Assembly (NCBI GenBank): GCA_014379345.1
Contig: JACMLY010000061.1
Span: forward strand, 1-59,004
Length of the DNA stretch: 59,004 bases
DNA from: Chitinophagaceae bacterium
Lineage (GTDB): Bacteria; Bacteroidota; Bacteroidia; Chitinophagales; Chitinophagaceae
Direction: 5' to 3'
Position numbers and translations under genes: made by a program. Positions 1-7,356 of the stretch are shown piece after piece (position 1 is the stretch's first letter; every line of letters begins with the position of its first letter). The notes beneath the pieces are model-generated. The model made no database searches. It had not been told where the DNA came from and was given only the letters and a program-made list of their open reading frames with translations.

Positions 1-720
1 ATCATCAATTAAAACGCCATTCAGTATATACTTTATCTGAACTGCCTTTAAATTGTCTGTTGCACCCGGAACGCCCACCAGCAGCACCGTGTATATTCTT
101 CCATTTTCAACAGTGATGGTTCTGTTTGCAGAAATGGTATTGCCATTTGCTACAGCAACATTTACATCGCCTGCATTCACCGCTGTAAAGCCTGAAACCG
201 TTGTGAATGGTGCAAGACTGTTAAATACATTATTGCCGTTGGCTTTAACGATCACCGTCGGTGTACTTGAATCGGGGATGGCATTTATGTAGCGGATATA
301 TGCCTGTGCAGAAGGGAGGCTATCGATATCGTCGTGCACAATCACATTTTTATAGGCGCCATTGTTACCTACCACGAACAAAGAATAATATTTCTTCGTC
401 TCAAAATTAAAATTTGAACTTATCAACGTGGTATCTTTTTCAAAATCGTATGATTTAACGGAGCGATCACCCGGATAAATATTCCGGTAATCGCCGGTAT
501 AATTCGTGTATGCGAGTGGTGAATTGGTAACCAGGTTTCCTGAGAGCGCAATTCCAAGTGCTGGTTTATCCGGTGAAAGATTAAAAGCCATCAATCCGGC
601 AACCGGTATGTCAACGGTATTATCCGAATTCTTTTTACAGGCACTTAATAATGCAACCATTAACACAAAACCAGATGATAATACAGCAACCTGACGAATA
701 GAAAAAAAGAATTTTTTCAT
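1..720 (-). CDS. DUF4397-like lipoprotein, C-terminus cut by window edge
   Basis: Reading the minus strand from the ATG at 720 gives 240 codons with no stop before the window edge, so the gene is partial at its C-terminus. The N-terminus is a lipoprotein signal: MKKFFFSIRQ, a hydrophobic stretch, then LLSACKK at about residues 24-30, with Cys27 the likely lipidated residue. The rest is beta-rich and resembles the DUF4397 family (RYINAIPDSS near residue 142, then a second repeat with VNAGDVNVAV and YTVLLVGVPG). It is probably anchored at the outer membrane or facing the periplasm. The family has no settled function. It is divergent from the MEDS gene and shares the 359-bp spacer with it. Confidence 0.8.
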   Translation of the reverse strand, partial: MKKFFFSIRQVAVLSSGFVLMVALLSACKKNSDNTVDIPVAGLMAFNLSPDKPALGIALSGNLVTNSPLAYTNYTGDYRNIYPGDRSVKSYDFEKDTTLISSNFNFETKKYYSLFVVGNNGAYKNVIVHDDIDSLPSAQAYIRYINAIPDSSTPTVIVKANGNNVFNSLAPFTTVSGFTAVNAGDVNVAVANGNTISANRTITVENGRIYTVLLVGVPGATDNLKAVQIKYILNGVLIDD

Positions 721-1079
721 ATACTTTAAAATTTTTAGATGATCCTGATTAAAAATGAATGAATCGGCAGTTAGGTGGTGAGACTTCTTACATTTTATTC
801 CCGGCCAGGAAAAAGCTAAGGCGACAAAAATACTTCGCGGATTGGTTAAAGAAATCCAAAAATATTTATATAGGTAATTCTCAACATCATTTTAAGACGA
901 AGGCAGGTATTTACTAACAGGAAGTTTTCCTGTAACTGTCAAAATATAGTGTGGTCATAATCATGTGAAGAATACATGCAATCTTTTCGCCCGCCCTCAT
1001 ATTTGTTGTTATCTTTATGCTTCTATTCATTTACTGCGTCGTAACAGAGAGGGGTGTTTTTTTACTTTAATGATGATTT
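721..1079. other. Divergent intergenic region, no gene seen
   Basis: This 359-bp spacer separates the minus-strand lipoprotein from the plus-strand MEDS gene, so it should hold both promoters. A CATATTTG stretch near 1000 resembles the Bacteroidota -7 element (TAnnTTTG) with one mismatch. I see no convincing partner element, no hairpin and no small gene. Confidence 0.4.
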
Positions 1080-1730
1080 ATGCAAAGTGTCAATAGTTAT
1101 GGTGGGTGGAAGCAGGCAAGGGCAGATATTTTCTGGGGCGAGATTGCTCCCTGTGATCATGTACTCCAGATCTACGAAAATGACGGTGTTTTTTTAGATG
1201 CTCTCACCGGATTTGTTGGTGGTGGCATAAATGCAGGAGATGCATGTATTGTTATTGCAACCGCTAATCATCTGAAGGCTCTTGAGAGCAGGCTTGAAAG
1301 CTACGGGGTACATGTTAGTTCACTTATTTCAGAAAACAGGTATATTCCCCTTGATGCGCAGGAAACTTTGGCGAAGTTTATGATGAATGGCTGGCCTGAT
1401 GAAAATCTTTTCAACCAGACCGTTTCGGAACTTTTAAGAAGGGGACGTAACCACAGCGAACGCGGTATTCGCGCTTTCGGTGAGATGGTTGCTATATTAT
1501 GGGCAGAAGGTAATAATGGAGCAACTGTTCGCCTGGAGCATTTATGGAATAAATTCTGTCAGAAAGAAACATTTTGCCTTTTTTGTGCATATCCCAAGTC
1601 GGGATTTACGGAAAATATCTCCGAATCAATGAACCATATTTGCAGTGCTCATGCGAAGATGATCGGCGGGTCAGAAAAACAACTAACCGAAGTTTTCTAT
1701 CGGGAAACGATACATAGGGAAGCTGTATAA
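1080..1730 (+). CDS. MEDS-domain (DcmR-type sensory) protein
   Basis: The 216-residue protein is essentially one MEDS domain (the sensory domain named from methanogen and methylotroph DcmR proteins). It shows the typical opening HVLQIYENDGVFLDALTGFV at about residues 23-42, GDACIVIATANH near 52-63, and a C-terminal FCLFCAYP motif near 165. There is no kinase, receiver or DNA-binding domain, so it is a stand-alone sensor or adaptor. Standalone MEDS proteins are common in Bacteroidota. The ligand is not predictable from sequence. It is cytosolic, with no signal peptide or membrane segment. The gene is monocistronic, with a 291-bp gap before the next gene. Confidence 0.82.
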   Translation: MQSVNSYGGWKQARADIFWGEIAPCDHVLQIYENDGVFLDALTGFVGGGINAGDACIVIATANHLKALESRLESYGVHVSSLISENRYIPLDAQETLAKFMMNGWPDENLFNQTVSELLRRGRNHSERGIRAFGEMVAILWAEGNNGATVRLEHLWNKFCQKETFCLFCAYPKSGFTENISESMNHICSAHAKMIGGSEKQLTEVFYRETIHREAV

Positions 1731-2021
1731 GTGTTTTCATTACAGTAAATCGGTTACTAAGCAATCTCTATCTTACTTTTTCTATTCTGGATTTCTCATA
1801 ATGCATTCTTCGTGTCTCCCTTTGTAGTCCTTGTGAGCCCCTACACGTAAGACACGAACAAATAGGCCATTTTGTCGCAATAGGCCCCTTAATTACCGTT
1901 TTTGCACCTCCATCATTCTGTTTTATGTCCTCATCTTTGTATTGTTATTCTAATGAAGCTCTCAAAAGAACCATCAATTGGAGGCCGTCATTATCAAATC
2001 AGGAACAATTAAAAAAATTGT

Positions 2022-2594
2022 ATGAGAAAAATAATTTTATTAGAGCATGTCTCGCTCGACGGCTTCGTCGGAGGCCCAAATGGAGAAATGGATTGGATTC
2101 ATGTTGACGACGCGATGTTCGATGCTGTCGGAAAACTGACGGATGATGCGGATGTCGCATTGTATGGGCGCGTAACCTACCAGATGATGGACAGCTATTG
2201 GCCAACTGCTGCTGATCAACCCGGCGCAACCAAACATGATATCGAGCATTCCCACTGGTATAATAAGGCAACAAAAGTTGTTTTTTCAAGAACGATGAAG
2301 CAGGTGACGAAAAATAATACCCGTATCATTCACGACAACATAGAAGAGGAAATAAATGAATTGAAAAGCCAGGCAGGTAAAAATATGCTGATGATCGGCA
2401 GCCCGGCAGCTGCGCAAACCCTGATGCAGTCAAACCTGATCGATGAATATTGGCTTCATGTAAATCCAGTTGTACTCGGTCATGGTATTCCGTTATTTAA
2501 AGACATTAAAGAGAAGATCAACCTTACACTCATCGATGTGAAAAACTACAACGGAGGCGTCGTCGGATTTCAATATCAAGCTATCAAAAGTTAG
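2022..2594 (+). CDS. Dihydrofolate reductase family protein (RibD C-terminal-like)
   Basis: The 190-residue protein carries the RibD C-terminal/DHFR-like fold. It shows VSLDGFVGGPNGEMDW near residues 9-24, VALYGRVTYQMM (nucleotide-binding turn) near 48-59, VVFSRTM near 85-91, MLMIGSPAAAQTL near 124-136 and the end motif YWLHVNPVVLGHGIPLF near 146-162. The family probably binds NADPH, but these stand-alone members have no established substrate and are not true folate enzymes. ATG at 2022 gives the normal family N-terminus (MRKIILLEHVSLDGF). A 60-codon frame that begins at 1925 overlaps it and is not a gene. Two relatives lie at the far end of the window (57820-59004). Confidence 0.87.
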   Translation: MRKIILLEHVSLDGFVGGPNGEMDWIHVDDAMFDAVGKLTDDADVALYGRVTYQMMDSYWPTAADQPGATKHDIEHSHWYNKATKVVFSRTMKQVTKNNTRIIHDNIEEEINELKSQAGKNMLMIGSPAAAQTLMQSNLIDEYWLHVNPVVLGHGIPLFKDIKEKINLTLIDVKNYNGGVVGFQYQAIKS

Positions 2595-2636
2595 TAAAAC
2601 AAAGCATCCGGCATCCCTAATTCGTTAACTTTGATC

Positions 2637-3704
2637 ATGGACAACACAGGTCTCATATTTATACCGGATATCAGCGGCTTCACCAGGTTTGTTAATCAAA
2701 CTGAGATCGAGCACAGCCGCTATATTATTGAAGAATTGCTGGAGACCATCATCAACTCAAATGAGCTTGGGTTAACTGTTTCTGAGATTGAAGGAGACGC
2801 GATCCTGTTTTATAAATTCGGCGATCCACCCAAGGTACAGGAGCTTGTTCAGCAGGTTGAGAAAATGTTCACCGAATTTCACAAACAGATCCGCAATTAT
2901 GAATACCGGCGGTTATGTCAATGCTCTGCTTGTATCAATGCCTTAGACCTTAGTCTTAAAGTGATCATTCACTACGGCGAATTCTCGTCATACAAAGTAA
3001 AAGAATTCAGCAAGCTATTGGGAAGGGATATAATAGTCGCTCATCAGCTATTAAAGAATGATATCGACACACATGAATACATGCTGGTAACAGATCGCAT
3101 TCCGACGCAAGATGAATTAAAGGATCTGCCATCTTGGGTAAACTGGAGCGCCGGCAAAAAGGTCACTGAATCAGGGGAAGTGCCCTTTAATTATTCAATG
3201 CTAACATCACTGAAAGAATCCATCGTTGCCGATCCGGTTTCTGAGCTCGAACCACTGGAAAAAGTTAAAATGGTTACTGCATCCCACGACTTCAATATTG
3301 ATATTATTGGATTACTAGCCATTATCGGCAGGTATTCTGAAAGAGCTGCCTGGCAGGATGGTGTACAAAAAGTAGAGCAGGTAACCGATAAGATCCCCCA
3401 GCTGGGCACTCGTCACCGTTGTGTGATGGATAAAGGAACAGTGGTGGTTCATTATAGCAATTTTTCTTACGATGCCGATAAGGTTGTCGTCAGTGAAACA
3501 AATGAAAGTAAAACCAGCAGCACGTATTACACCCTCGAAAAAATAGCCAACAGAACAACGAGACTCACACTGGATTATTATATCACCAAAAATCTCCTAC
3601 ACGAAATCGTGTTTAAACTGACGCAGAAGAAAAAAATATTGAGCAGGTTGCAGAAATCATTGGTGAATTTGGAAAGGCATATTGAATTGCAGGAAGTTGT
3701 TTAA
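2637..3704 (+). CDS. DUF2652 protein with class III cyclase-like N-domain
   Basis: The 355-residue protein matches DUF2652. Its N-terminal ~190 residues resemble a class III nucleotidyl cyclase: FIPDISGFTRF at 8-18 and SEIEGDAILFY at 49-59 sit where cyclases carry their two metal-binding aspartates (here Asp11 and Asp54). The C-terminal ~150 residues look like an SRPBCC/START-type domain. Whether it makes a cyclic nucleotide is unknown, because the substrate-specifying residues cannot be identified by eye. A TTG six bases upstream is in frame, but ATG 2637 gives the usual start (MDNTGLIFIPDISGF). It lies 42 bp after the DHFR-like gene on the same strand, so the two may be co-transcribed. Confidence 0.8.
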   Translation: MDNTGLIFIPDISGFTRFVNQTEIEHSRYIIEELLETIINSNELGLTVSEIEGDAILFYKFGDPPKVQELVQQVEKMFTEFHKQIRNYEYRRLCQCSACINALDLSLKVIIHYGEFSSYKVKEFSKLLGRDIIVAHQLLKNDIDTHEYMLVTDRIPTQDELKDLPSWVNWSAGKKVTESGEVPFNYSMLTSLKESIVADPVSELEPLEKVKMVTASHDFNIDIIGLLAIIGRYSERAAWQDGVQKVEQVTDKIPQLGTRHRCVMDKGTVVVHYSNFSYDADKVVVSETNESKTSSTYYTLEKIANRTTRLTLDYYITKNLLHEIVFKLTQKKKILSRLQKSLVNLERHIELQEVV

Positions 3705-4250
3705 TAACTTAAATAGGAGATGCCGCGACTACCAACGAAGTGACAATTGATTTTTTTTTGCTGAAAAAAAGGATTGTCATCTCGACCGATAGGGAGAGAT
3801 ACCTATGATTGAGATATTTCTGCTATTTATCGGCAGCAAAGCATCGGGAGATTTCTCACTACGCAGCATCCTTTCGTTATGGTCAGACCAAATGGCTCCG
3901 TTCAAAATGACAATTCATTTTGGATTCTGAATGATTGCTTCGCTCATTTCTTTGGCAACTGACACGGATTGTTTCCCTGATCTTACTCCCCATTTTTTCG
4001 AAATTTTCCTTAAAGCCGAAACCGCTATGGCATCGCGATTGGATAAATAATATGATCTAGATCAATGCTATTTATTATCCTTACTCAATCAACGACGATA
4101 AGTTGTACTGTAAATTTGTGATTGAAAAAAAGCAGGATATCGAACAAAAAAAGTAACAAACAGAAAATCACTTTTAGACGGCAGTAAAGGATTTTTGAGA
4201 AGAATGCGGGTTGAGCCACATTTCAATTTCAACATATTAAAAACAGACAT
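3705..4250. other. Long intergenic region with one inverted-end repeat
   Basis: This is the longest gene-free stretch in the window at 546 bp. It holds the inverted-end element at 3773-3914, described separately. The rest (3915-4250) is AT-rich, with no ORF, no RNA gene and no clear hairpin. The promoter for the VOC cluster should lie in its last ~100 bp. Confidence 0.5.
3773..3914. repeat. Inverted-end intergenic repeat (ATTGTCAT...ATGACAAT)
   Basis: The ends are ATTGTCATCTCGACC at 3773 and TCAAAATGACAAT finishing at 3914, with exact 8-bp terminal inverted repeats. Inside are GGGAGAGAT and its partner ATCGGGAGATTTCTCACTACG. The words resemble dispersed 'TGTCAT-TCGACC-GGGAGAGAT' intergenic repeats I associate with Bacteroidota genomes. 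It has no coding capacity. It could be a small non-autonomous mobile element or a transcribed hairpin. I cannot see target-site duplications. Confidence 0.55.
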
Positions 4251-5186
4251 ATGGAAAATAGAATTTTAGGATTGCATCATATAACGGCCATAGCAGATGA
4301 TGCGCAGCGGAATTATGAGTTTTATACAAAAGCTCTGGGATTAAGAATGGTAAAGAAAACAGTGAACTTTGATGATCCCGGAACTTATCATTTTTATTTT
4401 GGTGATGAGATTGGAACGCCGGGAACCATACTTACCTTTTTCCCCTGGCAGGGTATAGGGCAAGGAAGTACGGGTACAGGGATGGCCACGGATATTGGCT
4501 ATTCGGTTCCGCCGGCAAGTCTTGATTTCTGGACCAATCGTTTTAAGCAATTTAATACTAAGCATGGCGAGATAGAGGAAAGATTCGGTGAGCAGTTATT
4601 GCCTTTCCAGGATCCGGACGGATTGAAACTGGAAATGATCGTTTCAGCTTTTCAAGACAATCGCAAACCATGGGTAACAGCCGATGTAAATGCACAAACA
4701 GCGATCAGGGGTTTTCACAACATCACACTGACTTTAAGAAAAGTTGATCCTACTGCAACTATATTGACAGATATTCTTGGCTACAAGCTATTGAAGCAGG
4801 AAGGAAACCGTTACCGTTTTATTACCGATGCCATTGATACAGCTGCCGTGGTAGATATTATTGAAGCCCCCGGTATGGCGCAGGGCAGGAACGCCGCCGG
4901 CACAAATCACCATATTGCTTTCAGGGTGAAAGATGATACAATACTCATGGAATTCAGGGAAAAGATTGAAAAGAAAGGGCTGAATATAACTCCCAAAATA
5001 GACCGTGATTATTTTTTCTCCCTGTACTTCCGTGAGCCGGGTGGTGTACTTTTCGAATTGGCTACCGATAATCCGGGTTTTACAAAAGATGAATCGGTTG
5101 ACCAGTTGGGATCAAATCTTAAATTACCAAAGCAATATGAAGGGTCAAGAGCAAAGATTGAAAAGGCCTTACCGAAATTAAGCTAA
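4251..5186 (+). CDS. Ring-cleaving dioxygenase, VOC/glyoxalase fold (MhqO-like), copy 1
   Basis: The 311-residue protein contains two VOC (vicinal oxygen chelate) modules, as in MhqO/MhqA-type hydroquinone ring-cleaving dioxygenases (Bacillus MhqO is about the same length). Module 1 opens with LGLHHITAIADDAQRNYEFY and carries VKKTVNFDDPGTYHFYFGD near residues 34-52. Module 2 opens near residue 154 (GFHNITLTL) and has NHHIAFRVKDD near 221-231. The REPGGVLFELATDNPGF segment follows near 263-279. Histidines and a glutamate in these motifs are the expected Fe/Mn ligands. It is cytosolic. It heads a plus-strand run with a GNAT gene, a second dioxygenase and a MhqD-like hydrolase, which supports a role in quinone or aromatic electrophile detoxification. 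The substrate is inferred. Confidence 0.88.
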   Translation: MENRILGLHHITAIADDAQRNYEFYTKALGLRMVKKTVNFDDPGTYHFYFGDEIGTPGTILTFFPWQGIGQGSTGTGMATDIGYSVPPASLDFWTNRFKQFNTKHGEIEERFGEQLLPFQDPDGLKLEMIVSAFQDNRKPWVTADVNAQTAIRGFHNITLTLRKVDPTATILTDILGYKLLKQEGNRYRFITDAIDTAAVVDIIEAPGMAQGRNAAGTNHHIAFRVKDDTILMEFREKIEKKGLNITPKIDRDYFFSLYFREPGGVLFELATDNPGFTKDESVDQLGSNLKLPKQYEGSRAKIEKALPKLS

Positions 5187-5232
5187 GCGACCTCTATCCG
5201 TAAAAAAATTTCATAAATAATAATTGTTTGAT

Positions 5233-5544
5233 ATGGATGAGATACAACTAAAGCTGGATGGAAACGGCGGAGGAGCCTTTCATATAATGGAAGGTGACAT
5301 GCTGCTGGGTGAAATGGTCATCGGAATAAAAGAAAACATTCTGACGGTTTATCACACCGAAGTTGCAGAGAAAGCAGAAGGAAAAGGCTTTGCTAAACAA
5401 TTATTAACTGCCATGGTAACTTATGCCAGGAATAATAATTTGAAAGTAACACCGCTTTGTCCTTATGTGCATTTACAATTTAAAAGGCGTCCCCAAGAGT
5501 ATGCTGATATTTGGTTACGGAATGATTTAAACAACGACGGTTAA
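5233..5544 (+). CDS. Small GNAT N-acetyltransferase (YjdJ-like)
   Basis: This 103-residue single-domain protein matches the short YjdJ-type Gcn5-related acetyltransferases. It has the acetyl-CoA-binding segment EGKGFAKQLLTAMVTYARNN near residues 49-68, followed by LKVTPLCPYVHLQFKRRPQEY. ATG 5233 is preferred over the in-frame TTG at 5224 because it gives the normal family start (MDEIQLKL). It sits 46 bp after the first dioxygenase and 97 bp before the second on the same strand, so it is probably in the same operon. Its acceptor is unknown. Members of this short family may act on small molecules or protein amines. Confidence 0.82.
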   Translation: MDEIQLKLDGNGGGAFHIMEGDMLLGEMVIGIKENILTVYHTEVAEKAEGKGFAKQLLTAMVTYARNNNLKVTPLCPYVHLQFKRRPQEYADIWLRNDLNNDG

Positions 5545-5641
5545 AGCAAATAAATTAATTCGTACCCGTCTTTGTACTGAGCATGTCGAAGAATTCGTGG
5601 CCAGAGCTTCCACCACCAATCGATCAAATTAACGCCAATAT

Positions 5642-6595
5642 ATGGATCAATTAATAACAGGTATACATCACGTAACGGCAATAGCAAGCAATGCACAAAA
5701 AAATATCGATTTCTATATTGGCATTTTAGGACTGCGGCTCGTAAAAAAAACAGTGAACTTTGATGCGCGTGAAATCTACCACTTCTATTACGGCGATGCA
5801 GAAGGAAGTCCAGGTAGTATCATCACTTTCTTTCCCTATACCGGCCTGGTCAATGGAAGGCATGGAAAAGGAATGCTAAATACTACTACATTTTCTGTTC
5901 CATCTTCTGCTATTGATTACTGGCAGCAACGGTTAAAGAGGTTCGGATTAAATTTTAAGAATCCTCAGGAACGATTTGATGGCGAGACGATCATTTATTT
6001 TGAAGATTCCGATGGCCTTGGTTTGGAATTGGTATTTAATGATAAGGATAAAAGACCAGGGTTTACTCATGGGCATATTCCGCCTGAGTATTCAATAAAA
6101 GGCTTTTACAATATTGAGATCTGGGAAGAAGGGTATGAACGTACAGCCGGATTATTAACAGAACAACTAGATCACCAATTGATTGTTGAAAAAGGCAACC
6201 GCTTTCGGTTTGCACCAACAGATACACCCGGCAATTATATTGATATACTTTGCTCGCCGGATAGCATGAAGGGCCTGGCGGGCAGTGGTACGGTTCATCA
6301 TATTGCTTTTAGCACGCCAGATATAAATACGCAGGCCCAAGCCCGGGTGAAGATCTTACAAAGAATGCTCAACCCGACCCCCATCCTGGATAGAAATTAT
6401 TTTACTTCTATATACTTCCGTGAACCGGGTGGTGTATTGTTTGAAATAGCTACTGCTGGTCCCGGCTTCGCTATTGATGAGAGTAAAGAGCGTTTGGGAG
6501 AATCCCTGAAATTACCGGCTCAGTTTGAGCAGGATCGCGAACATATCGAAAAGACAGTTCCACCCATTTCAATTCATATCGACCAATACAGATAG
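5642..6595 (+). CDS. Ring-cleaving dioxygenase, VOC fold (MhqO-like), copy 2
   Basis: This 317-residue paralogue of the gene at 4251 has the same architecture. It shows GIHHVTAIASNAQKNIDFYI near residues 7-26, LRLVKKTVNFDAREIYHFYY near 32-51, GSGTVHHIAFSTPD in module 2, and YFREPGGVLFEIATAGPGF near 260-278. Both paralogues keep the two-module VOC layout, so both should be metal-dependent ring-opening enzymes with somewhat different substrates. The stop is followed two bases later by the start of the hydrolase gene, which implies translational coupling. The short spacer before it (5545-5641) contains the fragment GAGCATGTCGAAGAATTCGTGG, which also occurs in the repeat at 7241-7319. Confidence 0.88.
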   Translation: MDQLITGIHHVTAIASNAQKNIDFYIGILGLRLVKKTVNFDAREIYHFYYGDAEGSPGSIITFFPYTGLVNGRHGKGMLNTTTFSVPSSAIDYWQQRLKRFGLNFKNPQERFDGETIIYFEDSDGLGLELVFNDKDKRPGFTHGHIPPEYSIKGFYNIEIWEEGYERTAGLLTEQLDHQLIVEKGNRFRFAPTDTPGNYIDILCSPDSMKGLAGSGTVHHIAFSTPDINTQAQARVKILQRMLNPTPILDRNYFTSIYFREPGGVLFEIATAGPGFAIDESKERLGESLKLPAQFEQDREHIEKTVPPISIHIDQYR

Positions 6596-6597
6596 TC

Positions 6598-7224
6598 ATG
6601 CACAAAAAAAATGTAATTACTGCAGGGAAACCATTGAAGGAAGCAACAAAAGCTTTAATCCTGTTACACGGCCGCGGTGCCAGCGCAGAAGATATTCTTT
6701 CTTTAGCCACTTACCTGAATGTAAAAGAGTATGCTTTAATTGCGCCACAAGCTACCGGCAATACCTGGTATCCTTATTCGTTTATGATGCCTCCTTCGCA
6801 GAATGAACCCTGGTTGTCGTCTGCCTTATCATTGATAAAAGAACTGGTTTCTGATTTAAACAATAACGGGATTGCCTCGGAGAATATTTATTTCGCCGGT
6901 TTTTCACAGGGCGCCTGCCTGACCTTGGAATTTGTTGCCCGCAACGCGACAAAGTTTGGCGGCGTTGCAGCATTTACAGGAGGCCTTATCGGAGAAGTTA
7001 TCTATGGGGAAAATTATAAAGGTGATTTTAAAAACACGCCGGTATTTATCGGTACAAGCAATCCCGACCCTCATATACCCGTTGAACGTGTGTACGCAAC
7101 AACTAATATTTTAAAAAATATGAATGCGGCCGTAACAGAAAAGATCTACAACAACATGGGGCATACGATCAATGACGATGAAATTAAAAATGCAAACGCA
7201 ATTATTTTTAATCACGCTTCTTAG
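6598..7224 (+). CDS. Alpha/beta hydrolase, phospholipase/carboxylesterase family (MhqD-like)
   Basis: The 208-residue protein belongs to the Abhydrolase_2 (phospholipase/carboxylesterase) family. Visible elements are the oxyanion-hole motif LLHGRGASAEDI at about residues 22-33, the nucleophile elbow FAGFSQGACL near 99-108 (Ser in GFSQG), the acid in SNPDPHIPVERV near 157-168, and the catalytic His in NMGHTIND near 188-195. In Bacillus a carboxylesterase of this family (MhqD) is induced with the ring-cleaving dioxygenase MhqO during quinone stress. The same pairing here is strong context. It is cytosolic and is the last gene of the 4251-7224 run. Confidence 0.88.
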   Translation: MHKKNVITAGKPLKEATKALILLHGRGASAEDILSLATYLNVKEYALIAPQATGNTWYPYSFMMPPSQNEPWLSSALSLIKELVSDLNNNGIASENIYFAGFSQGACLTLEFVARNATKFGGVAAFTGGLIGEVIYGENYKGDFKNTPVFIGTSNPDPHIPVERVYATTNILKNMNAAVTEKIYNNMGHTINDDEIKNANAIIFNHAS

Positions 7225-7240
7225 GCGAGTTTTTAAGATT

Positions 7241-7319
7241 TTTGCCACGAATTCCACGAATTACCACGAATTTAATCCGTGCTAATCCCTTCTGAGCCTG
7301 TCGAAGAATCCGTGGCAAA
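7241..7319. repeat. GCCACGAATT-word inverted repeat, copy A (chimeric)
   Basis: TTTGCCACGAATTCCACGAA and two further CACGAATT words form the left arm. The right arm ends in ATCCGTGGCAAAA, so the outer ends are inverted. The right half has been replaced by CTGAGCCTGTCGAAGAATCC, a second repeat word also present near 5577-5600. Related copies lie at 35645-35710, 44831-44896 and 55163-55216. It sits between two genes of the same strand. Confidence 0.75.
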
Positions 7320-7356
7320 ACTCTTTTTGGGCTAAATTCGCGTCAAATTCGTTTCA

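Noticed and set aside
1925..2107. 60-codon plus-strand frame overlapping the start of the DHFR-like gene
   Set aside because: It overlaps the well-supported gene at 2022 in another frame and has no recognisable motif.
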